Source: Cynocephalus volans (Eukaryota; Chordata; Mammalia; Dermoptera; Cynocephalidae). Taken from it: a DNA stretch of 64,000 nucleotides. The notes beneath the pieces were generated by a model. That model had not been told where the DNA came from. It made no database searches and saw only the letters and a list, made by a program, of their open reading frames with translations. Shown here in pieces: positions 11,150-25,100 of this stretch. Each line of letters begins with the position of its first letter. Within the stretch, counting starts at the first letter, position 1. The position numbers were made by a program, and so were the translations under genes. The stretch covers positions 83,301,918 through 83,365,917 of the forward strand of contig NC_084469.1 of the NCBI RefSeq assembly GCF_027409185.1, written 5' to 3'.

Positions 11150-13283
11150 AGGAATGTTGAATTTTATCAAATGCTTTTTCTACATCAGCTATAACTGATG
11201 ATATGTTTTTGTCCTTCATACTGTTGATGTGATGTGCCACATTTATTCATTTGTGTATGTTGAACCAAGCTTGCATCCCTGGGATAAATCCACTTGATCA
11301 TTGTGAAAGGTCTCTTCAATATGCTGCATGATTTGGTTTGCTAGTATTTTGTTGACAATTTTTACATTTATCTTTATCAGGGATATTGGCCTATAGTTTT
11401 ATTTTTTTTGTAGCATCCTTGTCTGGTTTGATTATCAAGATAATTCCAGCCTTGCAGAATAAGTTTGGAAGAGTTCTCTGCTCTTTAATTTTTTAGAAAA
11501 GTTTGAGAAGAATTGGTATTAACTCCTTTTAAAATGTTTAGTAGAATTTGTAAGTAAAGCTGTCTGGTCCTAGGCTTTTCATTAATGGGAGACTTTTTAT
11601 TACTGATGTATTCTTATTACTCATAATTGGTCTGTTCAAGTTTACATTTTCTTCTTGGTTCAATTTGATAGATTATATGTGTCAAGGAATTTATCCATCT
11701 CGTCTAGGTCCTCCAATTTGTTGGCATATAGTTGTACATAATAATCTCTAATGATCCTTTGTATTTCTGTAGTATCAGTTATGATGTCTCCTTTTTCGCT
11801 TATGATTTTATTTGTCTTTTTTTGTGTGTGTGTGTGGTTGGCCTAGCTAATGGCTTATCAATTTTATCTTTTCAGAAAAAAATTTGTTTTGTCAATCTTT
11901 TGTATTTTTTTTTCCTCTTAATTTCATTTATTTCTGCTGTGGTCTTATTTCTTTCCTTCAGCTAATTTTGGGTTTAGTTTGTTCTTGCTCTTCTAGTTCC
12001 TTCAGATACATTGCTATGTTGTTTATTTGAAATCTTTCAACTTTTCTGATGTAGGCATTTATTGGTATAAACTTTCCTCTTAGTACTTAGAATGTTGTGC
12101 TTCTGATTTCATTTGTTTCAAGGAATTTTTTAATTTCCTTCTTAATTTCTTCTTTGACTCATTTGTCATTCAGGAGCATGTCATTTAGTCTCCATGTTTT
12201 TGTACAGTTTCAAGAGTTTCTTTTGCTATCAATTTCAGTTTTATTCCAATGTGGTCAGAAAAGATACTTGAAATGATTTCAGTTTTTAAAAATTTGTTCA
12301 GACTTGTTTTGTGACCTAACACATGGTTAATCTTGGAGAATGTTCCCTGTGCTGATGAGAAGGTGTATTCTGCAGCTCTTGGATGAAGTGTTTTATAAAT
12401 TTCTGTAAGGTCAATTTGGTCTATAGGGCAATTTAAATCCAATGTTTCGTTGATTTTCTGACTAGATGATCTGTTTAATGCAGTGTTAAAGTCCTCAACT
12501 ATTTGGTATTGGAATCAATCTCTCCCTTTAGATGTAATAATATTTGCTTTATATATCTGGATGCTCCAATGTTGGGTACATACATATTGAAAATTGTTGT
12601 ATCCTCTTGCTGAATTGGCCCTTTTAACATTATATGATACTTTTAAATATTGTTTGCTTGGAATATGTTTTTCCATCCCTTCACCTTCAGCCTATGTCTG
12701 TCTTTACAGGTGAAGTGAGTTTGTCTTTTTTTAAATTTTTAATCCATTCAGTCATTCTGTATCTTTTAATTGGGGGATTTAATCCATTTACATTCAAGGT
12801 TATTGACAGGTGAGAACTTACTCCTGCCATTTTGTTGATAGATTTCTGGCTATTTGGTATAGCATTGTTCCTTTCTCATTTATTGTTTATTATTGCAGTT
12901 TGTTGTTTTTCTGTAGTTATAAGGTTTGATTCCTTTTTATCTTCTGTTTGTGTACCTGCTTTACCAGTGAATTTTATCCTTTTGCATGTTTTCTTGATGG
13001 TGGTTATCTTCCTATTGCTTCCAGATGTAGGGCTCACTTGAGCTTTCTTCTAAGGCCAGGCTGTGGAGATGAATACCTAAGTTTTTGCTTGTCTGCAAAA
13101 GACTTTATTTCTCCTTCATTCCTGAAGGATAGCTTGGCTGGACATAGTATTCTTGGCTGGCAATATTTTTCTTTCAGATCCTTGAATGTACCATCCCATT
13201 GTCTCCTGGCCTGTAAGGTTTCTGCTGAGAAATCTGCTGACTTGGAAAGTTTTCAGCTATTATTTCCTTAAATGAGTTTTCAG

Positions 13284-13377
13284 TTTTTGTTTGGTGGCTG
13301 GCCTGTGTGTGGATCCAAACCCTTGACCTTGGTGTATGACAACACATTCTAACTAACTGAGCTAACTAACTAGCCCC
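13284..13377 (-). mobile_element. CYN monomer SINE
   Basis: Antisense tRNA-Ile-like monomer, recognisable by ggtggctggcc...ggatcc and gagctaac, inserted in the old L1. Imperfect duplication aatgagttttca / aagtaagttttca flanks it. Moderately diverged. Confidence 0.75.
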
Positions 13378-15052
13378 TAAGTAAGTTTTCAATGCCTTTT
13401 TCCTTCCCTTCTTCTTTGGGAACACCCATAATTTCTGGGCAGGTTCTTCATTTGTGATCAATGTTGCCACTAACTATGGGTGTCTCCAGCTGTAAATGTT
13501 TGTGGCAGCAGCAGCAGCATAGATTGTTAAGGTCTTTGGTGGCAAGGGCTTTTGGGGTCCTTCTGTTCTCGTTTTTCCCACAATGGGGCAACTTTATCAA
13601 GGGGATTCCTCTTAGTGTTTGGTCTGCCCCAACCTATAAGCAGCTGCAGTAGTACTAGTTTCCAGGTACAGGTGCTCTGAGCAGCTGTGGAGCTGGGATC
13701 CTGGACTCAGTGTCTCACAAATCTATTGTGGCACCTAGCTTTTGGAGTTGTAGTTTCACTCTCTGCAGCAGGTTTGGATGTCAATTACCCACAGCAGGGT
13801 CTCTGGCTCTGAGACACCCCAGCAGCTCGGGCTTTGTGGGCTAGGTTATAGCTGTGACTCTGACCCTGAGAGGCTATGCACAGTACTGACCCAATTCTGG
13901 GGGAGAAGGGGTGTTCTGGAGGTTGGGCCCAGGGAGAATATGGCTGCAATTAGGGGTGAAGCACCTTGGAGTGGTGGGTTTCGGCAATATCTCAGTCTCT
14001 ATGTAGGCAAGTGCAGTGGCAGCAAGAACCCAGAATGGCAGGGCACAGCTATTGTTTGGTCCTTGGGTTGCAGGGAGCAGTACAGTGCTGACTTAACTCC
14101 CCAGGGGAAAGGATGTCTCAGCAGCTTAGTCCCTAGGGTAGTAGTCCAGCTCTAGGGAAGCAGAGTACTAGAGCTGTTCAGCCCATAGGGCAGGGTGTCT
14201 CAGCTCACCTACTACTATTTCCCTGCAACATGAGGTACTAGAGCACCACCACCCTGGGATGCACATCTGCTCAGTTTGGCCAAACAGCTTCTCAACCAAG
14301 CAGCTTCTTGGCCAAGCAGCTACTCAGCCTAAACAGCTATTCCCCAGGAGGTAATGTGCCCCTTCACCTCAGTCCTGGCAGCTGGGGCACAGCCACAATT
14401 GGCAGGGGTAGTTACTCCCCAAGAGGGAGAGTGCAGCTTTGCAGCTTTAGTTCCAGTCTGAGAAGGAGGTGCACTGCTGCAACTGGAGGGATGGATGGAA
14501 AGGTTTCATCACCACCTAATCCCTTATGGTACGGTGTAACAACTGCTCTCAGCTTGGCTTGGAGAAGTTAGTTCAATGGTGGGTCTCTGGCATGAAAAGG
14601 TATCACTCAACCCCAGGATAAGACACCCTCCAGCAGCAGTTCCTATTCCAAAATGGCATGCAATGGCACAATAGCCATGGGAACCACAGAGGGCAGGGTA
14701 CAATAGCAGCTTGTCTTGGGGAGCACAACTGTATTGACTCCAGGCAGCTAGCTGGGCTTAGTGCCTGTGAGGACTGCCATGGTCCCCAGCTGTGAGGACT
14801 GTGTGTGTCCAAGGTGTTGATAAGGGCTCTGGGGTCCTCTCACCTTTTCCCCCACAGGGAGAAGTTGCTCATGGTCCCCTGCTGCTCCTGGTTGCGGTAT
14901 GGGGTTGTGGATGCTGGGTATTTCTTTCTGTTCTTTATGTGGCTAATCTATTTATGTGAGTTTCTGTGCTCACTAGTATTTCTGTTATGCCTTTGATGTG
15001 CTACAGTGCTCTCCTTTAGTTATTTTCATCCAAGTGTTGGCAATTATTTCTT

Positions 15053-15226
15053 TCTTTCTTTTTTTTTTTTTTAAAGATGACCGGTAAGGGGATCTCAACC
15101 CTTGGCTTGGTGTTGTCAGCACCACGCTCAGCCAGTGAGCAAACCGGCCATCCCTATATAGGATCCGAACCCGTGGCCTTGGTGTTATCAGCACCGCACT
15201 CTACCGAGTGAGCCACGGGCCGGCCC
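15053..15226 (-). mobile_element. CYN dimeric SINE, young
   Basis: Antisense dimer with perfect 16-bp duplication ttggcaattatttctt (15037-15052 and 15227-15242). Two tRNA-like halves: the head unit has a GAT anticodon loop and ggttcggatcc B box; the second has GAC and a weaker B box. T-rich tail complement at 15053-15073. Confidence 0.92.
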
Positions 15227-15242
15227 TTGGCAATTATTTCTT

Positions 15243-18200
15243 AAAAAAAGAAAAAAGGTGTGGTTCTTGCCATTGTGGAGCTTAAAGTCTATAAGAGAAG
15301 ACAGTTTAAAAAGCCATAAATATGCAACCCTCAAATGTTTAAATGCCATGTATAAGGGTAGTGTGAGGCCACATGGTGGATTCAGTGGCACACAAAGTCC
15401 AGGCTGTTCTGGGAGTGTTTCAAGAGTGAGACCTGAAAGATGCAGAGGAGGCATAGAGAAGTGGAGAGAGTTGTTCAGAGAAAAGAGCCAGGTGAAGGCT
15501 GAGGCAGAAGAGCATGGGCATTCAGAGAACTGTCAACAATATTTTTCTGTTGTACCCTTATGCATCTCCAGGTTAAGGTTTGTCTCTTTTTCATCTCTGT
15601 AAAAGGCATGCAGAGTGCATTCAATAAATATTTAGTTGAATGAATACACAAATAAATTAAGGCTATGGAAGGGTAAGGGACTTACTAAAGATCAAACAAA
15701 GAAGTGTTAGAATACATATCTTTGACATTCAAATACTGTGTGTTTTCCATAATACCATATTCACAAATCTCCTGTGTTCTCAGCACATTTATTCAAGCCC
15801 AGTTTTAAGCCGATATCGTGTTATTTCAACAGTAATCATTGCCATGCCTATTATAAGACCTCTAGGGAAACTAAAGTTAAAGAATGGTGTAAGTTATACT
15901 TGTTATTTGCTACCAAACCTTTAGTTTAGTACATCAGACATCTAAGTGCCCATTATGTGCCCACCACTATGCAGTATGCCCTAGGAATAGAGCATGGAGA
16001 TGGATAAGTAACTAGATTGGAAGCACCCAAGCACATCTTTTCGTGAAGCTACTTTCAGTCTAATAGGAGGTTCTACCACATATTTCATCATTTTATCCTT
16101 ATCAGTTATCTATAAGTTTAGTTCTGATATAATCCAAAATACTCCAAAGGAATAACAGTTAAAGTCAGTGGATACCTTTATTCTCCATTATAAGCTACAC
16201 ATCAACTACCAGGAAAAGAGGCCAATCATTGTTTTAAGAAGTTTGCCATAAATAGCTATGATCCTAACTGCTAAAATCTAGGAATTTAGCATCTGAGCAT
16301 ATAGCCTCAAAAACTCCCCATATACTGTTCATTTAGAATAATTCAGAATCTTTCTTTCCAGAACCACATTCTAGAACACCTATGACACCACATACTTTTT
16401 AAAGGAGTTAACCACTTTCTCTTTATGGATTACACCTTTCTACGAAGATAGCCTATTTCTTGTTCTTAAGCTGATCACTAAGTAGGACTGTTTAAAATTC
16501 AGGAGTATTTATATAGTGACATTATATTAACACAGGTTTTAGATTTGTAATTTTATCACAGATTGATTAAGATGCTCCTCTGGGCAACAGAGTGCCTAAT
16601 ATATAGCAGGTGCTTAATATCTATACAATAAACTAATTAAACACAAACTTCTTAAGTAATTAGTAAGAATCCACTTCCATTGCAAACTAGATTTTCCCAA
16701 AGTCCAAGTAACATGATGTGCATTAGTCACATAAGCCAGTAGAAGATTTTACCATCAAGCAGAGACCAGCTGCTTTGTTCTCTTTTCTCTGCAGGAAACC
16801 ATCCATTTAATTAAAATCAATGAATTTTAAAACAGAAATATGATGATAATCTGTATGATTTAGCTAATATTTTAAATGTCAAGTGACTATGACCTAAAAA
16901 GTATCCAAATGTAAAAATTAAATGCCAATATTTTTATTATTATTAGTGAAAATTTATTTTGGTTTCTTCCTACCTTCCCAATTTATTTTGTCCTCTTTTT
17001 TTTTCTTCACTTCTGAATTCTAGGGTCAAGTTATGATATTGTACAGGTAAATTTAGCCTGTTAACAACAAATAGCCTTTTTTGCAATTACTATGTTCTCT
17101 ATATAGGAATTAGCTATCTCTCTGTATAGCTGGCTACTCCAGCAATAAATTTAAATGTTAAAAGTCATCACTATTGCAATACATTTTATCACTTGCTTTC
17201 CTTGGCCACTATTCTAGCTTAATTTATAATTTTTAATTTAAAATGTGGTCACTGGTATATTCCTGGAAATCATCCTGGTATAACACCTATGATATTTTGT
17301 GTTATCCAAAATATTCAGAGCACTGGAGTCCGAGATCAAATCAAATATTTTGATAAGAAGCCACTAAAATCGCCCTACATTTTTTAATTGATTTCCATAG
17401 AATTAGTATATATGCAGCATCTAATGTACAGATTCTTATATAAGTTTGTGGGTAAGCTGTTTGAAACTTGGAACACTTTTTTAAATTATTTTAAAATATC
17501 AGGGAAAGAATTACATTATCAGAGTTAGACCATAAACACCATCTAATAGCTAGACTTTTTCTCTGGCTAGAATATCTGATTTGACATACATTTACAATGA
17601 GCCTTATCACATTAAATAACAAATCATTACTCCAAGTTGGCATTTAGGAACAAGGGACCAGGATAATTATTATAGCTAGGAAGATTTTATATAGATATAT
17701 CAGAAACATACCCTATAAGCAATTAAAATAAATTAGCAACAAAGGAAAGTAAGTGATAATGTATTTTTTAATTTTTTAATTTTATCATTTATCAAAAAAG
17801 CCTTAAACCACAGATTTTAATAGAATCCTAATTACTCTCGATAACTTTGATATGAGAAAACAAATATCAATACCTACAACACAGTCTTTATCCCTTCACT
17901 CTGCCAGGAGAAAGAATCACATATCAGTCACCTAAGGAGCAAGGAACACATTGATTAAGGGAATATCTATCATTCATAGTTGAAAGACTATATAACCAAA
18001 GCATGATTCTCTTAGGCAGCTAGAAAATTAGAATCAGGCATCAAAAGATACATGCCAATTAGTAAGAGGAAACTCTACTGGCCACATTACTTGTAATATT
18101 CAAGCTATCTGTAAATATATATTTTTCTTTTAAAGTCTTAGCTTCATTTTTCTTAACCTCTACCATTCATGTTATTATCCTGCTTGCCATTCTCAAAATT

Positions 18201-18930
18201 ACAAATTCTCCTCCCAGAGAAACATTGACCCCTACCTGATACACTCACTTATATTGTTTTCCTATAGGAAAATTTAATTTAACATTCACACCATGTCAAA
18301 CAAACACATGATGTTTCTCATAGCATTCCCCATGAGCAGTGAGAATAGTCCTGAAATTTTCACTCTGCCATTTATAACCCTTTTAAACTATCTGGAATGA
18401 TCCAGAGAACCTGAACTTCTTCTAGTGTAGGTCAAGGGCTAGTCTATATCCAGAACATTATCTTTTTCATAATTTTATCCTGCTGGGATATAATTAGACT
18501 AAACTCTTCCTCAACAAATTGATGCCCGTCATTGAACACCAACAAGATGAAGGTGAACACCAGTCTCATCCACCAGAAGAACCGCTTAAACAACCCAGGC
18601 CTTGAGTATAGAATAGGAACACCACAAAGCCCAACACATGCTCCGTGAGCTCAAACACCACAATAATGAAGTAGAGCTCTCTAGCCTTGATTTATAAAAA
18701 TCAACAAATGTCATGTTAGGTGGAATCCTTGACTGGGTATAAAATGTTATAGATTTCCAGATCATATCCTAGGACCACACAAATATTATTAAGAAGCAAA
18801 CAGTAAAAGAAAGGAACAACTGGCACTGGAAAGGGTTGTTTTATGTCAATAGAAGTCCTTTTTATAGAGCAGTAAGACGAATATCACACTTTTTCAACTG
18901 AAGACAAGATTTTGGGAGATGATAAAAGTA
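15243..18930. other. ITFG1 intron, mostly unique
   Basis: AT-rich sequence with no exon. A possible pseudogene fragment near 18495-18710 is described under findings. No other repeat is confidently recognised. Confidence 0.5.
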
Positions 18931-19130
18931 TAAAGGGTATAGGATTTGGAATTAGGCTGCTGAAATTAAATCCCAGCTCCACCACTTAATAGCTAAGTGT
19001 TTTTTGGTCAAATTGCTTAACCTCTCAATTTCCTTATGGTAGATTATTACAGTATCTACCTTCACACAGTCATTGTTAAGAATAATTGAAATAATAATAC
19101 ACAAGAAGCACTTGTCATGATTTTTGGTAC
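18930..19130 (+). repeat. MIR SINE
   Basis: Sense MIR text: aaatcccagctccaccactt, aacctctcaatttcctta, then ataattgaaata. Ancient mammalian SINE. Confidence 0.65.
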
Positions 19131-19650
19131 ATCATAAACATACAATACCTATTAATTATTTTATTATTGCTTACAGAATGTACTTAATTTTTAAACTTTG
19201 TCCTCTTTTAGTGTTCTTTCTCTCCATTTTATTTGATGTCAATATAGTGTTGTTGCAGAGCAATCAATTTGAGATTAATAAATACTTCTTGAAAAAAATT
19301 TTTTCTTCCAAAGTTACACAAAACTTTGGTTATTTCAGTGTGTCATTTTACCTCAGTTTCACAGAGACACTATTTTTCCTCAAGCTACGGTAGTGCCAAT
19401 GGAGTTGCAGATATTACTGTTAGATGAAATTCTTTGTGGTTCAGAACCTTGCAGGGAAATAGAGTTCAATGTTCTTCTGACTCAGAGAGAAACACACATA
19501 TATATTCACACACCAAGAAGAATAAAACTTTATTGACTTCTTTTCTTCAGCTAGTCAATTTTTCCATTATGTTCTTCCTGCCTCTTATGTCCACATATAT
19601 ACATTAAAGTTTTATGTCTGACATACAGATGTCAGAGCTAGATTTGGGGG

Positions 19651-19760
19651 GTTTTTTGTTTGTTTGTTTGTTTTTGGCAGCTGGCCAGTATGGGGGTCCG
19701 AACCTGTGACCTTGGTGTTATAAGGCTGCACTCTAACCAACTGAGCTAACTGGCCAGCCC
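19651..19760 (-). mobile_element. CYN monomer SINE (TAT loop class)
   Basis: Antisense monomer with (gttt)n tail complement at 19651-19675. The anticodon-loop position reads TAT (ccttataacacc on its own strand), unlike the GAT copies. Gene-like A and B boxes are still visible. Confidence 0.85.
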
Positions 19761-19961
19761 AAGAGTTATGATAGGGTTCATCTCTAGTATTTGTAGACAA
19801 AGAAGTTGGCTTCAATATTTTGCCTAAAAACAGAGTGAATGGGACTTAATACAATGTACTGCCTTCTTACTTAATTCAAGATCTTAAATTATAACATAGC
19901 CTGCTTTAGAAAGGCATAAATCAGTGAAAATTACATGTCAGTATAGTATTCTCCTGTACTT

Positions 19962-20010
19962 TGGTGTTATCAACGCTATGCTCTAACCAACTGAGCTACC
20001 TGGCCAGCCC
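19962..20010 (-). mobile_element. CYN SINE, 5' part only
   Basis: ttggtgttatcaacgctatg to ggccagccc is the first half of a monomer in antisense. Truncated, next to an L1. Confidence 0.7.
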
Positions 20011-20029
20011 CCAAAAAGGACACTTTAAA

Positions 20030-21350
20030 AAAAAAAAAAGTTCATATGTCTGTTGGCCATTTGTATATCTTCCTTAGAGAAATGCCTACTTAGCTCTTTT
20101 GCCCATTTTTTAATTGGGTTGCTTGTTTTCTTCTTGTAAAGTTGTTTGAGTTCCTTATATATTCTGGATATTAATCCTTTGTCAGATGTATATTTTTCAA
20201 ATATTTTCTCCCACTCTGTTGGTTGTCTTTTAACTCTGTTAATTGTTTCTTTTGCTGTGCAGAAGCTTTTTAGTTTGATATAATCCCATTTGTTTATTTT
20301 TCCTTTGGTTGCCCGTGCTTTTGGGGTCGTATTCATGAAGTCTGTGCCCAGTCCTATTTCCTGAAGTGTTTCTCCTATGTTTTCTTTAAGAAGTTTTATT
20401 GTTTCAGGGTGTATATTTAAATCCTTAATCCATTTTGAGTTGATTTTAGTATATGGTGAGAGGTATAGATCTAGTTTCATTCTCCTGCATATGGATATCC
20501 AGTTATCCCAGCACCATTTGCTGAAGAGGCAGTCCCTTCCCCAGTGAATAGGCTCAACATCACTCAGCATCCGGGAAATGCAAATCAAAACCACATTGAG
20601 ATACCATCTAACCCCAGTTAGGATGGCTAAAATCCAAAAGACTCTGAACGATAAATGCTGGCGAGGTTGCGGAGAAAAAGGAACTCTCATACATTGTTGG
20701 TGGGACTGCAAAATGGTGCAGCCTCTATGGAAAATGGTATGGAGGTTCCTCAAACAATTGCAGATAGATCTACCATACGACCCAGCTATCCCACTGTTGG
20801 GAATATACCCAGAGGAATGGAAATCATCAAGTCGAAGGTATACCTGTTCCCCAATGTTCATCGCAGCACTCTTTACAATAGCCAAGAGTTGGAACCAGCC
20901 CAAATGTCCATCATCAGATGAGTGGATACGGAAAATGTGGTACATCTACACAATGGAATACTACTCAGCTATAAAAACAAATGAAATACTGCCATTTGCA
21001 ACAACATGGATGGACCTTGAGAGAATTATATTAAGTGAAACAAGTCAGGCACAGAAAGAGAAATACCACATGTTCTCACTTATTGGTGGGAGCTAAAAAT
21101 TAATATATAAATTCACACACACACACACACACAAACCGGTGTGGGGGGGAAGAAGATATAACAACCACAACTACTTGAAGTTGATATGACAAGCAAACAG
21201 AAAGGACATTGTTGGGGGGAGGGTGGGAGGGAGAAGGGAGGGAGGTTTTGGTGATGGGGAGCAATAATCAGCCACAATGTATATCGACAAAATAAAACTT
21301 AATAAAAAAAAATAAATAAAAATAAATTAATTAATTTAAAAAAAAAAAAA
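20030..21350 (+). mobile_element. Young L1 with 5' inversion (twin priming)
   Basis: 20030-20545 is L1 ORF2 in antisense; from about 20545 it flips to sense and runs through the ORF2 C-terminus, the TAA at 21094-21096, the 3' UTR with (ca)n and purine runs, and A-rich tail to 21350. The sense half begins in ORF2 just where the antisense half's outer end leaves off, the twin-priming signature. A 172-codon sense frame (20578-21096) is intact ORF2 C-terminus with its Cys-rich [18 protein letters not shown] motif. Confidence 0.85.
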
Positions 21351-21354
21351 AACA

Positions 21355-22942
21355 GTTCAATTTACAAAAGCACCCAGAAGAGTAAAATACCTGGGAATAA
21401 ATATAACGAAGGAAGTGAAAGACTTGTCCACTGAAAAGTAGGAAAACATTGCTGAAAGAAATTAAAGATCTAATAAATGGAAAGACATACCATGTTCATG
21501 GATTGGAACACTTAATATCGTTAAGATGGCAATATTTCCCAAAACAATCCTTATATTCAAGGCAATCCCTATCGAAATTCTAGTGGTCTTTTTTGTAGAG
21601 ATGGAAAAGACAATCTTCAAATACATAGAGAACTGCAAGGGGCCCCCAAAAGCCAAAACAATATTGAAAAAGAAAAACAAAGTTGAAGGGACTTATACTT
21701 CCCAAGTTCAAAACTTACTACAAAGCTACAGTAATCAACAATGTAGTACTGCCATAAAGACAGATATACAAATCAATGGAATAGAATTGAGAGGCCAGAA
21801 ACAAACCCAAACATCTGTGGCAAATTAATTTTTGAGAAGGATGCCAAGATCATTCAATGGGGAAAGAATAGTGTCTTTAACAAATCATGCTGGGAAGTGA
21901 AAAGGCAACTCCATAGAGTAGGAGAAAATACTTACAAATCTTATCTCTGAAAGAGTCCTAGTATCCAGAATATGTAAAAAACTTTCATAACTCAACAACA
22001 AAAACAACTCAACTTAAAAATGGACAAAGCGCTCGCCAATTAGTTCAGTTGCTTGTAGCGCTGTGTTATAGCACCAAGATCAAGGGTTCAGATCCCTGTA
22101 CTGGCCAACAAACCAAAAAAGAAAAGGAAAGAAAAGAAAATGGAGAAAAAACTAAACATTTCTCCAAAGAAGATATACAAATGGCCAACAAACACAGAAA
22201 AAGATGTCGTATCTACATTATTGGTTGTGAAGGAAATTCAACTCAAAACTACTTGAGTTACCACTTCATAACCACTAAGTGGCTTTAATTTAAAGGACAG
22301 AAAATAAGTGTGAACAAGGATTTGAAGAATAGGAACCCTCATCTATTGCTGGTGGGAATATAAAATGACAGAGCCACTGTGAAAAACAATATGGCAGTTC
22401 CTCAAAAAATTAAACCTAGAATTACCATATGATCCAGCAGTTTCACTTCTGACTACTCAAATGAACTGAAAGTAAGGTCTCAAAGATATATTTGTACATC
22501 TGTGTTCACAGCAGCATTACTCATAATAGGCAAACAGTGGAAACAACCCAAATGTCTATCAATGGCTTGATGAATAAACAAATCAAAGTATATACGTGCA
22601 ATGGAATAATATTCAGCCATGAGAAGAAATGAAGTACTGATACTTGCTACAACTTATGACCCTTGAAAACGTTATGCTGAGTAAAAGAAAGCAGATAGAA
22701 ATGGTCACATGTATGATTCCTTTTATATGATGTATCTAGAATAGACAGTATATAAAGACTGAAAGCAAATTTGAGGTTACTGGGGGAAGGGCTGATGAGG
22801 AATGGGTAATGGGTAATGAAAAGTTTGGAAATTATAGAGCTGGTGGTTGCACAACACTGTGAATACCCTAAAGAACACTTCATTTTACACTTTAAAGTGG
22901 TTAATTGTTTATTATATGAATTTCACCTAAAAAAAAAAAAAA
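21355..22942 (+). repeat. Older L1, sense, 3' half
   Basis: ORF2 reverse-transcriptase-to-end text (aaaagcacccagaagagtaa; ggaaagacataccatgttca; tgatccagcagtttcacttc) ending in a 15-base A run at 22928-22942. Broken frames. A CYN SINE is inserted at 22029-22136, and the twin-primed L1 sits against its left end. Confidence 0.8.
22029..22136 (+). mobile_element. CYN monomer SINE (TAT-like loop)
   Basis: Sense monomer (ccaattagttcagttgcttg ... gttcagatccctgtactggcc) with an A-rich tail, inside the older L1. Flanks aaaatggacaaa / aaaatggagaaa form the target duplication. Confidence 0.8.
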
Positions 22943-24040
22943 AGGATGGTTTGAAATGGTGCTTTCATTGAAAGTTAATGGAAATGTAAAATGAGAATTA
23001 GGAAAATTCTCTAATCCCCAATAGTAGGAGATTAATTGTATTGTTAAATGATAAGAGAATACATAGGCAAGAAAAATATGCTTTGTATTGTCTGTGTAGA
23101 TATCGTTTTAGAAAAATAATTTTAAAAGGTATACATAATAGTATATGTCTTTTACACTGTCACCTTTAATTTTCTCTTTGTTAATGGGATTTTGGTATTT
23201 CAATAATCTGCTTATCTATTTCTAAAGAATTTTAATGATGAGTAAATACTCATGAAATAATATCAAGTGAAAACAATGCTATATTATGCTAAAATGTGTT
23301 TATTTGTGCATGCACATGCATTGGGGGAAAAATACATGACTAAAAGTATGCTAAAATATGAATATCTCTTCATTTTGAGAATTTTGTATAATTTTATTTT
23401 GATTATTCTTTTCAATAATATTTTAAGCTTTCTTCTTAGATGAGCAATTTTAATTTGAAATTTATATCCTCTAATCTGTTTAATAGAGTACTTTGGTTCT
23501 TTTCAGAAAGGTAATTATAGGAAAATAGTTTAGAAGCCTAGTTTGATGTCTGTTAAGCCAGTCTTTGCTAGTAATGTCATGAAATCTGGGTATGTTTAAT
23601 TTTTAAGTCAACTCTGTAATAATACACTTTATGTTAATAAAGATAGGTAACATGTAGAGTATTTACTGTGTGAGACACTCTTAAGCATTATCAATCAACC
23701 AGCACAATTCCATAAGGTGGATTAATTCTACTGCCCATGCTGTTCACTATATTGCTTTATAATTTCATATACACTGTTTAATTTTTAAAATACCTATCCC
23801 TAAATTCATGTTCCTTTCCATTATACCTTACTATTTCCAGCTTAAGAACTATATAAACAACCAGGTATATATACTTTCCAGTGATTTCATATTTCTTGGT
23901 AATACTAGTTATATTTAGCAGAGCCTTCTCGAATATACGATATTTACATATTAATTGACATTGTCATTTAAATGTTCAGTTTAAGCATGTAAAAAAAATA
24001 CCTAGCAAATACATATATTCTGTAAAAGTGAATCATACTA
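22943..24040. other. Intronic unique sequence
   Basis: Very AT-rich ITFG1 intron; no exon or repeat recognised. Confidence 0.5.
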
Positions 24041-25100
24041 GGGAGAGAGTGACTTTTGGAATGGCAGTGTGAGTATCTCATGAACCTGCTCTCTTCCCTC
24101 CTCCCACCAAAAACAATGCAAATACTGGCCAACTAACTAATGTCAACCATTTAAGAACACTGGAAATTAACCAAAGCCACAGAAGGAACTGAGCATTGTC
24201 TATCGAAGAGGAACTACTGATCCTAAATAAGACAACAGAGTCTATGGCATTTTAACTTGGGGCTCTTCCCATCCTGCCTCCCTTCTCAACTAAGTGGTAC
24301 AGTAGCCATGAAAAGCCAGTAGCTTCACAGCCAATGGACAGGACTGATCTGCTTTCAGCCCCATTAAAGTCTTCATCCCCTAGCACTGTCAAATATTGTC
24401 TAAGATAGCAACTCCCTAGAAAATCTTCATTCTTAAGGTGTTAGCTATTTGATTTGACACAGAGTTCAGTTCTTCAGGAGGGTACTATCTCCAGGGCATT
24501 ACCAAAACAACAGCAATCTGCTGGCAACATCCCAGCTATCTAAGCCTGTAATTAAAGGTGGAGCAAACAAGAAACAGGCCAAAATATGAAAGGAAGTCCT
24601 GGGAAACTAGATAATCATGTAACTTTGAACAGCTACACATATTCTTGGGGATCTAGAAAGTTGTACAAATGCCTAGAAAGGAAAACACTTCATTCAGATA
24701 CTCAGCTCCCTTCTCCCTGACCTTGAGGCCCTGTTCAAGTAGGAAATCAAAGCTAAGGCTGTCCTGTAAACTCTGAACTTTGAAGGTATGCATTTACACA
24801 CAAATCCCCTTGTCAAAGGGTGGACACATATAAGCAAGATGTTTAAGGAAATCTTATGACCAGTCATTGGCTGACTACTAAATAATACTGACCATGATAT
24901 GTCCCCTAGGAAGCCAGATTTAGAATAAGAATTTTAAAAATAAAAAAGAACTTAGGGGCAGGCACTGAAGGGAATACAGAATCTACAGAATTTGCTAAAT
25001 GAAAAAAGTCACTAAACAAATAAACAGCAACAACAATAGAACAAACCTTTAGATGGGATTGGGTGATACCACAGTTGTCATATTATCTAAAAAGTCCAAT

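Larger units (their letters stand above)
7590..15036 (-). mobile_element. Old, nearly full-length L1 in antisense, split by two insertions
   Basis: Reading on the minus strand: 5' UTR-like GC-moderate sequence (about 15030-13400), ORF1 and the ORF2 endonuclease region (about 13280-12100), reverse transcriptase (about 11600-9290) and the ORF2 C-terminus and 3' UTR (9020-7590). Frames are broken. The longest RT piece (9289-9750, 153 codons) has SADN where active L1s have the FADD box, so it is catalytically dead. A CYN monomer (13284-13377) and a 1.4-kb composite element (9769-11149) are nested in it; the L1 text continues precisely across both. Confidence 0.85.

Noticed and set aside
20025..20945. 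306-codon minus-strand frame
   Set aside because: It joins L1 ORF2 (the inverted half) to the antisense of the other half; an artefact of twin priming, not a gene.
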